A DNA stretch of 18,885 nt from an uncultured Pseudomonadota bacterium (lineage in GTDB: Bacteria > Pseudomonadota > Gammaproteobacteria > Burkholderiales > Eutrophovitaceae). Shown here one piece after another: positions 7,696 to 18,885 of the stretch (positions are counted from its first letter, which is position 1; every line of letters begins with the position of its first letter). The notes under the pieces were generated by a model. That model was given only the letters and a program-made list of their open reading frames with translations, was not told the origin of the DNA and ran no database searches. The translations under genes were made by a program, and so were the position numbers. Where the stretch lies: contig CAJXPC010000006.1 in the NCBI GenBank assembly GCA_913057845.1, positions 1 through 18,885 of the forward strand, in the 5' to 3' direction.

Positions 7696-7717
7696 GTCCG
7701 CCCAGGTAAGGTAGAAT
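7689..7717 (+). promoter_or_regulatory. Candidate dnaA promoter
   Basis: The -35-like TGGATA (7689-7694, four of six) lies 17 bases from the -10 TAGAAT (7712-7717, five of six), which predicts initiation around 7724. The -35 lies within the DnaA box. The transcript would carry a leader of about 90 bases that contains the upstream ORF and the hairpin described below. The match is moderate and other starts are possible. Confidence 0.45.
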
Positions 7718-7724
7718 TAGAAGT

Positions 7725-7799
7725 ATGCGTGTTGGGTCGAGTTTGTCTCTATCATCCACGTCACCCTATCTCGCGTCAGATGGGGTTTTTTGTCTTTAG
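7725..7799 (+). CDS. Possible upstream ORF (24 codons, serine-rich) in dnaA leader
   Basis: ATG 7725-7727 opens a 24-residue frame beginning MRVGSSLSLSSTS and ending GVFCL before TAG 7797-7799. Seven of 24 residues are serine, using TCG, AGT, TCT, TCC and TCA codons. The ATG sits at or one base from the predicted transcription start, so it would be leaderless; I see no Shine-Dalgarno. The frame spans the whole terminator-like hairpin and ends 14 bases before the dnaA ATG, in a different frame. Translation is unproven and a frame of this length can arise by chance. Confidence 0.25.
   Translation: MRVGSSLSLSSTSPYLASDGVFCL
7763..7792 (+). terminator. Terminator-like hairpin in dnaA leader
   Basis: ACCCTATCT (7763-7771) pairs with AGATGGGGT (7778-7786) over nine positions with one G-U, across a six-base loop (CGCGTC). 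Six T residues (7786-7791) and TGTCTTT follow. This is the form of a rho-independent terminator for plus-strand transcription, yet it lies only 22 bases before the dnaA start and downstream of the likely dnaA promoter. It may act as an attenuator, or block rightward readthrough into dnaA. Confidence 0.55.
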
Positions 7800-7813
7800 C
7801 CCCGTAAATTTTA

Positions 7814-9166
7814 ATGAATGCTTTTTGGGATGGCTGTCTTGATCACTTTAAAACTGTGCTCTCTGCGCAACAGTTCAAGACCTGGGTGCAACCACTAAAT
7901 GGCTCGGTTCACGAAGAAGAAATTATAATCATTGCACCCAACCGTTTTCTGCTCGTTTGGGCTCGAGACAACTATTCAAAGGATTTCCGACAGCTGGGTA
8001 AAGACATCCTCGGCGCCACGCTGCCCATTAAATTCTCGTTGAAAGTTTCCGCGCCCGTCAAAGTAGATCCTGCAGCTTTGCTGATTAATGTTGAGCCTGC
8101 GGCATCACCGCCCGAAACAGAACATAAGATCAAGAGTTCCGTTCGCGCTCCTCTACTTAACGCTACGTATACATTTGATAGTTTCGTTACTGGCCGTGGA
8201 AACCAATTAGCTCGAGCCGCCGCAATTCAAGTCTGTGATAATCCAGCCGTTGCTTATAACCCATTATTTATCTATGGCGGGGTCGGGCTTGGTAAAACAC
8301 ATTTAATACAGGCTATTGGTAACGTCATCGCTACCAAAACACCCAACGCTAAAATTTTATACATTCATGCGGAAAAATATGTAACCGATGTTGTGAATGC
8401 ATACCAACATAAATCATTTGAGCAATTTAAACGGTTTTATCACTCCCTAGATTTATTGCTGATCGATGATATTCAATTTTTTGCTAAAAAAGCTCGAACT
8501 CAAGAGGAATTCTTTTACTTGTTCAATGCCTTAATGCAATCAAAGAAACAAGTCATCATGACTTGTGACACTTTTCCAAAAGAAATTTCTGGAATGGAAG
8601 ATCGGTTGGTCTCCCGATTTGGTTCTGGTTTGACTGTCGCGATTGAGCCCCCAGAGCTCGAATTACGCGTAGCCATCTTGCTCAAAAAGGCTGAGATGGA
8701 GTCTATCGCCTTACCAGAAGAGGTAGCCTTCTTTGTGGCGACTCACATTCAATCAAATGTCCGAGAATTAGAAGGAGCCCTTAAACGAATAAGCGCTTAT
8801 GCCAATTTCACGAAAGAACCGGTTTCAGTACTACTCGCTAAGGAGGCTCTAAAAGACCTATTGGCTAGCAACTCACAGCTCATCACCATTGATGTAGTAC
8901 AAAAATGTGTAGCTGATTACTACAAATTAAAAGTATCAGATATGTTCTCTAAAAAAAGAACCCGGTCTATAGCAAGACCAAGACAAATGGCTATGGCGCT
9001 ATCAAAAGAGCTCACCAACCACAGTCTTCCAGACATTGGGGACGCATATGGTGGTCGTGACCATACAACAGTACTGCATGCCTGTAGAAAAATAGCTGAG
9101 CTACGAACAACTGACACCAACATCACGAGAGATTTTAATGCGCTAATCCAAATACTACGTGGTTGA
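7814..9166 (+). CDS. dnaA: Chromosomal replication initiator protein DnaA
   Basis: DnaA binds DnaA boxes as an ATP complex, melts the origin and loads DnaB helicase. The 450-residue protein has domain I at the N-terminus (FWDGCLDHFKTVLSAQQFKTW), a short variable linker to about residue 115, and the AAA+ domain III with Walker A GGVGLGKT at 155-162 and Walker B LLLIDD at 214-219. Domain IV carries the DNA-binding signature DIGDAYGGRDHTTVLHACRK close to the C-terminus. The start is fixed by domain I; no good Shine-Dalgarno precedes the ATG. Perfect DnaA boxes lie on both sides of the gene. It is the first plus-strand gene, diverging from rpmH. Confidence 0.98.
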   Translation: MNAFWDGCLDHFKTVLSAQQFKTWVQPLNGSVHEEEIIIIAPNRFLLVWARDNYSKDFRQLGKDILGATLPIKFSLKVSAPVKVDPAALLINVEPAASPPETEHKIKSSVRAPLLNATYTFDSFVTGRGNQLARAAAIQVCDNPAVAYNPLFIYGGVGLGKTHLIQAIGNVIATKTPNAKILYIHAEKYVTDVVNAYQHKSFEQFKRFYHSLDLLLIDDIQFFAKKARTQEEFFYLFNALMQSKKQVIMTCDTFPKEISGMEDRLVSRFGSGLTVAIEPPELELRVAILLKKAEMESIALPEEVAFFVATHIQSNVRELEGALKRISAYANFTKEPVSVLLAKEALKDLLASNSQLITIDVVQKCVADYYKLKVSDMFSKKRTRSIARPRQMAMALSKELTNHSLPDIGDAYGGRDHTTVLHACRKIAELRTTDTNITRDFNALIQILRG

Positions 9167-9376
9167 TCAACCGCCTAATAACCATGTGGATAACACGTGA
9201 AAGGTTCTTTGATAAGTTAGAAAATATACAAAACGAAAACATTTGCTCACAAAAACTACATATACTAAACACTAATCATTAACGTACTTTAAATGCCATA
9301 AAAGCCTATTCACTCATAGACTTGAACTACTTATAAACAACTGCGACCGACTCTACTATTACTACTAAGGTTTAAT
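9167..9376. other. oriC: Candidate oriC / AT-rich dnaA-dnaN spacer
   Basis: This 210-base spacer is strikingly A/T-rich, especially about 9205-9335, and has a perfect DnaA box at 9185-9193. Weaker matches are TTGCTCACA (about 9244-9252) and TTATAAACA (9331-9339), each with two differences from consensus. It lies at the polarity switch between leftward and rightward gene blocks, flanked by dnaA and dnaN, so it is a natural place for the unwinding element. The rpmH-dnaA spacer is the alternative or a second part of a split origin. The small number of good boxes leaves the exact position uncertain. Confidence 0.55.
9185..9193 (-). promoter_or_regulatory. DnaA box downstream of dnaA
   Basis: TGTGGATAA is the exact complement of TTATCCACA and has the same orientation as the box upstream of dnaA. 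It is followed immediately by the parS-like half-site CACGTGAAA (9194-9202) and then by the AT-rich stretch. Confidence 0.83.
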
Positions 9377-10486
9377 ATGAAACTATTAAATATTGATAAA
9401 GATTTATTGTTAAAACCACTGCAGATGGTTTCAGGCATCGTGGAACGTCGCCACACACTACCAATTTTATCAAACGTTTTTTTAAAGGCCAATGGCAACA
9501 CGTTGGAGGTTATAGGCACCGATTTAGAAATACAAATCGCGACTAGTGCGACACTAGAACAAACGTATTCTGGCGAAACTCTTACCATATCAGCTCGGAA
9601 AACACTGGATATTCTCCGAGCACTGCCCGATAAAACTAAAATAACTTTAGAAGCTTCAGAAAATAGAGCAATTCTTAAAAGCGGTAAAAGTAAATTTAAT
9701 TTACAAACGTTGCCCTCTAAAGATTTTCCGCTAATAGCAGCCAAAGAAAATGCAACGATAGATGTTGTAACTTTAGAACAAAAAGTACTTAAAAATATGT
9801 TGCAAAAAGTACAGTTTGCTATGGCGCAGCAAGATATTAGGTATTACTTAAATGGCCTCTTATTAGTGCTCGATGGCGATACCATGCGCCTTGTAGCAAC
9901 CGATGGCCATCGGTTATCACATGCGGCCACGCAATTGAAAATAAATGCCGGGTCGAGAGAAGTCATACTGCCAAGAAAAACTGTTCTAGAATTGGTCAAA
10001 CTATTGGGCGATGGCGACACTACGGTAGAGCTAGGGATCACGGATACTCAAATAACCATAAAATTTGGCAATGTAACACTCGTGTCCAAATTAGTAGATG
10101 GCAAATTCCCAGACTACAAAAGAGTCATACCTACAGAGTTGACGAATACATTAATACTAGGTAGAGAAACGCTACAAGGCGCGCTACAACGCGCCGCGAT
10201 TTTGTCCAACGAGAAATTCAGAGGTGTGCGCTGGGTATTAACTAAAAATTTACTAAAAATAATTTGTTCAAATAGTGAACAAGAGGAAGCTGAAGAAGAA
10301 TTAGAAGTAAGTTATGACGGTGAGCCCCTAGATATAGGTTTTAATGTTAATTATTTATTGGACTGCTTGAGTAACGTCACTGTCCAAGATATCAATTGTA
10401 TTTTAGGGGATTCTAACAGCAGCATGCTCATGACCATAAAAGAAGATAGTACATTTCAATATGTTGTCATGCCAATGAGGATTTAG
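9377..10486 (+). CDS. dnaN: DNA polymerase III beta subunit (sliding clamp)
   Basis: DnaN forms the ring-shaped dimer that tethers polymerase III and many repair proteins to DNA. The 369-residue length fits three repeated clamp domains of about 120 residues. Recognisable stretches are MKLLNIDKDLLLKPLQMVSGIVE at the start, RRHTLPILSNV, ATDGHRLS in the middle domain, the KFPDYKRVIP region and the C-terminal FQYVVMPMRI, which forms part of the partner-binding pocket. AAGG lies about 7 bases before the ATG. gyrB starts nine bases after the stop, with no recF between; this is seen in many betaproteobacteria. Confidence 0.98.
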   Translation: MKLLNIDKDLLLKPLQMVSGIVERRHTLPILSNVFLKANGNTLEVIGTDLEIQIATSATLEQTYSGETLTISARKTLDILRALPDKTKITLEASENRAILKSGKSKFNLQTLPSKDFPLIAAKENATIDVVTLEQKVLKNMLQKVQFAMAQQDIRYYLNGLLLVLDGDTMRLVATDGHRLSHAATQLKINAGSREVILPRKTVLELVKLLGDGDTTVELGITDTQITIKFGNVTLVSKLVDGKFPDYKRVIPTELTNTLILGRETLQGALQRAAILSNEKFRGVRWVLTKNLLKIICSNSEQEEAEEELEVSYDGEPLDIGFNVNYLLDCLSNVTVQDINCILGDSNSSMLMTIKEDSTFQYVVMPMRI

Positions 10487-15504
<5,018 letters not shown>

Positions 15505-15569
15505 GATTTACCGATGAGATTTTGGCAGGATCATACAAGAGTTAACGGTTTACGCCAACTTGATAGCAT

Positions 15570-16028
15570 TTATTGCAGGCTGGATTCGTCTCGAGCAGCC
15601 AATAGTTCTAGCATCATACCGTCTATGGATTCTTGTTCGTGCCACAAGGCGAGCAATACGATCAGTTTGATTTCATCAACCCCTACTTGGGCCTCGGATA
15701 GGGCAATGACCCGCTCAATGATTATTTCTCGCTGACTTGCCGTAATTAGGTGGGATTCGACTAAAAACGTTAAGAATCCGCGCGCTTTTGTTGAAAGTCC
15801 GTGAATTTCCTCGGGAGAAAAAACCCGAAACCCGTCAATTGTTTCTAGGCTTCCTCGATAGGCATTAGGATCCTCAAAAGAGCTAAACCCACGTAGCCAT
15901 CCTAGAACTTCGGAGATATCTTCATCTTCGAAGCCAGCATCAGACAGTTTTCGAGAGATTGTTTCGTTATCTGGAAGCGTGCCGTGCGGGAAAAAATTCT
16001 CGACGAGATAAAATAGTATGTCGAACAT
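15570..16028 (-). CDS. smg: Smg family protein (DUF494)
   Basis: This 152-residue acidic protein begins MFDILFYLVENFF and has the DUF494/Smg pattern: a short N-terminal helix, LSDAGFEDEDISEVLGWLRGF (about 29-49), the middle segment GFRVFSPEEIHGLSTKARGFL, and a final helical region (EIIIERVIAL... DEIKLIVLLALWHEQ). The molecular function of Smg is not established; the name comes from its position near the smf/dprA and topA genes. AAGGA seven bases before the ATG is a good ribosome site. topA follows by 65 bases on the same strand. dprA, often directly upstream in relatives, is absent; a 10-bp inverted repeat lies in its place. Confidence 0.9.
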   Translation of the reverse strand: MFDILFYLVENFFPHGTLPDNETISRKLSDAGFEDEDISEVLGWLRGFSSFEDPNAYRGSLETIDGFRVFSPEEIHGLSTKARGFLTFLVESHLITASQREIIIERVIALSEAQVGVDEIKLIVLLALWHEQESIDGMMLELLAARDESSLQ

Positions 16029-16047
16029 ATGAATCCTTAGTTGTTGG

Positions 16048-16085
16048 ATCGTTTAGGAAGTTCCCACTGATCGGACCTAAACGAT
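16048..16085. repeat. Perfect 10-bp inverted repeat upstream of smg
   Basis: ATCGTTTAGG (16048-16057) and CCTAAACGAT (16076-16085) are perfect inverted copies separated by 18 bases. The element starts 20 bases upstream of the smg ATG, within the 253-base smg-def spacer (16029-16281). The spacer is otherwise AT-rich and holds no gene or convincing consensus promoter that I can see. No T-run follows either arm directly, so an operator or leader hairpin is more likely than an intrinsic terminator. Confidence 0.75.
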
Positions 16086-16281
16086 ATCTTCAGCTGTCGT
16101 TAAGAGGATGTCCTATCGTAAACTTAGAGTCAATATGTAGGGAAAAAATAAACCCAGATTTAAATTGGTCGGATACAAACTTTTGGATTTAAACTTAAAT
16201 AGAATCTAATCACAGTAACGATTTTGTTAAAATATCGAGTTAGAAGCGTACCTTTTATTATTAAAACAATTCACGAAATAA

Positions 16282-16800
16282 ATGAGCATTTTGAACATAT
16301 TGCAATATCCTGATGAAAGACTGCACATCCCAGCAAAACCAGTAACTGCTGTTGGAGATAAGATCCGTCACCTCGTCGAAGACATGGCTGAAACCATGTA
16401 TGCTGCGTCGGGCATCGGGCTCGCTGCTACTCAAGTTAATGTGCAAGAGCGAGTTATTGTGATTGATATTTCTGAAGCAAGAGACGAACTCTTGGTCTTA
16501 ATAAACCCAGAAATTCGATCGAAAGAGGGTGCTATTATTTTTGAAGAAGGCTGTTTGAGCGTCCCTGGTATTTTTGATCGAATAGAGCGGTCAGAGTGGG
16601 TCGAACTTCGAGCTTTAGACAAAGCAGGAAAAGAATTTGATTTAGAGGCTGATGGGATGCTTGCGGTCTGTATTCAACATGAAATCGACCACTTAGATGG
16701 GAAGGTTTTTGTTGAATATTTGTCTCGACTTAAGCAAGAGCGGATTATTAAAAAGTTAAGAAAGCAGCAAAAAGGCCTCGACCACCAAGAGTTGACATGA
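16282..16800 (+). CDS. def: Peptide deformylase
   Basis: Def removes the formyl group from the N-terminal methionine of new proteins, a metal-dependent cytosolic reaction. The 172-residue protein has all three family motifs: GIGLAATQ at 44-51, EEGCLS at 88-93 with metal-ligand cysteine C91, and HEIDH at 133-137 with the two histidine ligands and the catalytic glutamate. Its start ([14 protein letters not shown]) matches proteobacterial Def; no clear Shine-Dalgarno precedes it. The stop overlaps the fmt start by four bases (ATGA), pairing the enzyme that removes formyl groups with the one that adds them. Confidence 0.98.
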   Translation: MSILNILQYPDERLHIPAKPVTAVGDKIRHLVEDMAETMYAASGIGLAATQVNVQERVIVIDISEARDELLVLINPEIRSKEGAIIFEEGCLSVPGIFDRIERSEWVELRALDKAGKEFDLEADGMLAVCIQHEIDHLDGKVFVEYLSRLKQERIIKKLRKQQKGLDHQELT

Positions 16801-17726
16801 ATATCATTTTTGCAGGCACACCTGCATTCTCGGCGGTCAGTCTCAAAGCCCTTATAGCAAGCGGACATAAAATACCTTTAGTCATAACGCAACCCGACCG
16901 TCGCGCCGGGCGCGGCATGTCAATGACGCCTAGCGAGGTCAAAAAAACTGCCATTGGTCTGGGTATCGAAGCGTATCAGCCCGCGAATTTAAAATCTCCA
17001 GGAGTGCTTGATAGGGTTCGGCAGACGCGTGCGGACTTAATGATTGTTGTGGCATTTGGACAGATTGTGCCAAAAGAAATCCTTATCGCTTTCCCCTTTG
17101 GGTGCATTAATGTGCACGCATCATTGTTGCCGCGGTGGAGAGGGGCCGCACCGATTCAGCGAGCGATCATGGCTGGGGATAAAGAAACCGGCGTCTGTAT
17201 CATGCAAATGGAGGAGGGTCTAGATACTGGGCCTGTCTTTTGTGAACGCCGCATCCCGATCGTGGCTAATGATACCGCTAAGTCATTACACAACACCCTG
17301 GCGGACCTTGGCGCCGAGGCTCTCATCCACACGCTGTCTGATTTGGATGGCCGCATACCGGTCGTTCAACAGGCGGGCTCCCATGTTACGTATGCACACA
17401 AAATAAATAATGATGACGCTTTGATCGATTGGACGGCCACTAGTTCAGAAATAGACCGATTGGTGCGGGCTATGGATCCAGTGCCGGGCGCGCATACTTT
17501 TTGGGGAGAGAGTCGAATTAAAATTTGGGAAACTATAGCTCTAGATCAAAGAAACTCACAAAGTGAACCAGGTACAGTGATTGAGCTAGCGCAAGATGGA
17601 TTTGTTGTTGCCTGCAAGAGAGGAGCGCTAAAAGTCCGCGTGATTCAAAGGCCGGGCGGAAAAAAATCATCAGCGGCCGAATATGCCAGAGCCTTTGGCT
17701 TGAAGGTTGGTCATGAATTTAAATAA
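16797..17726 (+). CDS. fmt: Methionyl-tRNA formyltransferase
   Basis: Fmt formylates methionyl-initiator tRNA with 10-formyl-tetrahydrofolate. The 309-residue protein opens with [14 protein letters not shown], then has a basic loop ([15 protein letters not shown]) involved in tRNA recognition in the family. The catalytic triad equivalents are N105 and H107 (in [18 protein letters not shown]) and D143 (in [10 protein letters not shown]). The C-terminal OB-like domain contains [14 protein letters not shown]. It starts inside the def stop (ATGA) and is followed nine bases later by rsmB, giving the conserved def-fmt-rsmB operon. Confidence 0.98.
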   Translation: MNIIFAGTPAFSAVSLKALIASGHKIPLVITQPDRRAGRGMSMTPSEVKKTAIGLGIEAYQPANLKSPGVLDRVRQTRADLMIVVAFGQIVPKEILIAFPFGCINVHASLLPRWRGAAPIQRAIMAGDKETGVCIMQMEEGLDTGPVFCERRIPIVANDTAKSLHNTLADLGAEALIHTLSDLDGRIPVVQQAGSHVTYAHKINNDDALIDWTATSSEIDRLVRAMDPVPGAHTFWGESRIKIWETIALDQRNSQSEPGTVIELAQDGFVVACKRGALKVRVIQRPGGKKSSAAEYARAFGLKVGHEFK

Positions 17727-17735
17727 CTTTGAATC

Positions 17736-18885
17736 ATGATTGATATTCAACTTGTCGCTCAGGCGTGTGTCACAAGGGTCAAGTTGGGCCAAAGTCTCAA
17801 GACGGTTTTCCCTCAAGAAATGGGGAAAATAAGTTCACGGGGCGACCAAGCGGCGGTAAAAAATACGGTTTACGGTGCCCTGCGCTACTTAGGTTATCTT
17901 GAGTTTTCACTTGATCAACTGGTTACGAAGAGGCCAAATGGTCTTGTGAATTTGCTCCTCGTTGCGATTTATCTGATTGAATTCACCCGAGCGGCTGATC
18001 ATGCGGTGGTGAATGCCTCCGTTTCCGCGGCGAAGCAACTGGGATTTACAAAGCTGTCAGGTTTAGTCAACGGCGTTCTTCGTAATTATCTCAGGCAATG
18101 TGGGGATATTAGAGCGGCTGCTGCTAAAAATGATGCCGCAAGCTTGCAGCACCAAGCGTGGTGGATAGAAAAGTTGCGTCGAGAATATCCTGACCAAGCG
18201 GCAATGATCTTTGCATCCAGCTTGCAACACCCGAACCTAGCGCTTCGAGTGAATACGCGTCGTATTTCACTAGAGCAATATTTGAAAACATTAGAACAGC
18301 AACAAGTGAGCTGGCGGCTACCAGAAAACATTACTGCAAACGCGGCAGTAATTTTAAATGAGCCCGTTTCGGTACATCAGATACCAGGATTTTTTGATGG
18401 ATTAGTGTCTGTTCAGGACGTGGGCGCTCAAACAACAGCAAGCCGATTAGATTTACAACCAGGACACAAGGTGCTTGATGCGTGCTCGGCGCCAGGAGGA
18501 AAGGCATGTCATATACTTGAGTTAGAGGACGTACATCTAACGGCGCTCGATAAAGATGCGACAAGGTTGTTGAGAGTAGAAGAGAACTTACTCAGACTTG
18601 ATTTGACTGCCAAGACACAAGTGGCCGATGCGACCAATATAGAAAGTTGGTGGGATGCTGAGGTTTATGATCGGGTTTTGTTGGATGCTCCTTGCAGCGC
18701 CTCCGGAGTCGTGCGCCGACATCCGGACGTCAAGTGGCTGAGAAGAGAAACAGACATAGATAGTTTTGTTCGCCAACAACGTGCATTGATGCGCGCAGCC
18801 TGGAAGGTTTTGGCTAAGGGTGGTAAATTGTTGTACACAACATGCTCGATCTTTCCCGAGGAAAATGAAAAACAAGTGCGATGGT
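17736..18885 (+). CDS. rsmB: 16S rRNA (cytosine967-C5)-methyltransferase RsmB (Sun), 3' end outside window
   Basis: RsmB methylates C967 of 16S rRNA with S-adenosylmethionine. My reading from ATG 17736-17738 stays open to the window edge (383 residues visible; relatives are about 430). An N-terminal NusB-like helical RNA-binding domain comes first (about 1-125, with LVNGVLRNYLR). It is followed by the SAM motif LDACSAPGGKACHILE at 247-262, LLDAPCSASGVVRRHPD at 315-331 with C320, and LLYTTCSIFPEENEKQV from 365 with the probable catalytic C370. The start lies nine bases after fmt and has no obvious Shine-Dalgarno, so expression probably depends on the def-fmt transcript. Confidence 0.97.
   Translation, partial: MIDIQLVAQACVTRVKLGQSLKTVFPQEMGKISSRGDQAAVKNTVYGALRYLGYLEFSLDQLVTKRPNGLVNLLLVAIYLIEFTRAADHAVVNASVSAAKQLGFTKLSGLVNGVLRNYLRQCGDIRAAAAKNDAASLQHQAWWIEKLRREYPDQAAMIFASSLQHPNLALRVNTRRISLEQYLKTLEQQQVSWRLPENITANAAVILNEPVSVHQIPGFFDGLVSVQDVGAQTTASRLDLQPGHKVLDACSAPGGKACHILELEDVHLTALDKDATRLLRVEENLLRLDLTAKTQVADATNIESWWDAEVYDRVLLDAPCSASGVVRRHPDVKWLRRETDIDSFVRQQRALMRAAWKVLAKGGKLLYTTCSIFPEENEKQVRW

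Noticed and set aside
9167..9376. A small gene in the dnaA-dnaN spacer
   Set aside because: No frame with a ribosome site and coding character is visible; the sequence looks like origin/unwinding DNA.
16195..16281. Consensus promoter for def
   Set aside because: The stretch is AT-rich with several -10-like strings, but none has a convincing -35 at 16-18 bases, so no site is called.

Overview
The window is the replication-origin neighbourhood of a proteobacterial chromosome. It is most likely betaproteobacterial, from a compact genome of moderate G+C (judged by eye, not counted). The clues are the order rpmH/dnaA/dnaN/gyrB with no recF between dnaN and gyrB, an smg (DUF494)-topA pair, and a def-fmt-rsmB run close to the origin. 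A gammaproteobacterium is less likely but not excluded. Bases 1-47 are not genomic: they are the end of an Illumina/Nextera library molecule (P7 tail, i7 index, Read 2 adapter), so the window starts at a contig end and the first gene is cut there by assembly.

Left arm (48-7595, all on the minus strand, transcribed away from the origin): parB (partial), parA, rsmG, mnmG, a consensus parS site, mnmE, yidC, yidD, rnpA and rpmH. ParA, ParB and parS form a complete chromosome-segregation module. MnmE and MnmG together modify tRNA wobble uridines. RpmH is a ribosomal protein, RnpA the RNase P protein, and YidD/YidC serve membrane protein insertion. The rpmH-rnpA-yidD-yidC-mnmE genes overlap or almost touch and have a strong sigma70-type promoter in front of rpmH.

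Origin core (7596-9376): a divergent 218-bp region between rpmH and dnaA, then dnaA, then an AT-rich 210-bp dnaA-dnaN spacer. Each spacer holds one perfect DnaA box. The dnaA upstream box overlaps the -35 of a plausible dnaA promoter. The dnaA leader carries a terminator-like hairpin inside a 24-codon serine-rich upstream ORF.

Right arm (9377-18885): dnaN and gyrB (plus) meet topA (minus) in a 4-bp overlap of their stop codons. smg lies upstream of topA on the same strand. The smg-def spacer has a perfect 10-bp inverted repeat and no dprA or LysM gene, which often lie there in relatives. def, fmt and rsmB (cut by the window end) follow on the plus strand.

There is no phage, insertion sequence, CRISPR array, tRNA or rRNA gene. 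The most interesting candidates are regulatory: the dnaA leader uORF/hairpin, and a 9-codon mini-ORF before mnmG that has a strong Shine-Dalgarno and tandem TTA codons. Both are hypotheses drawn from sequence alone.
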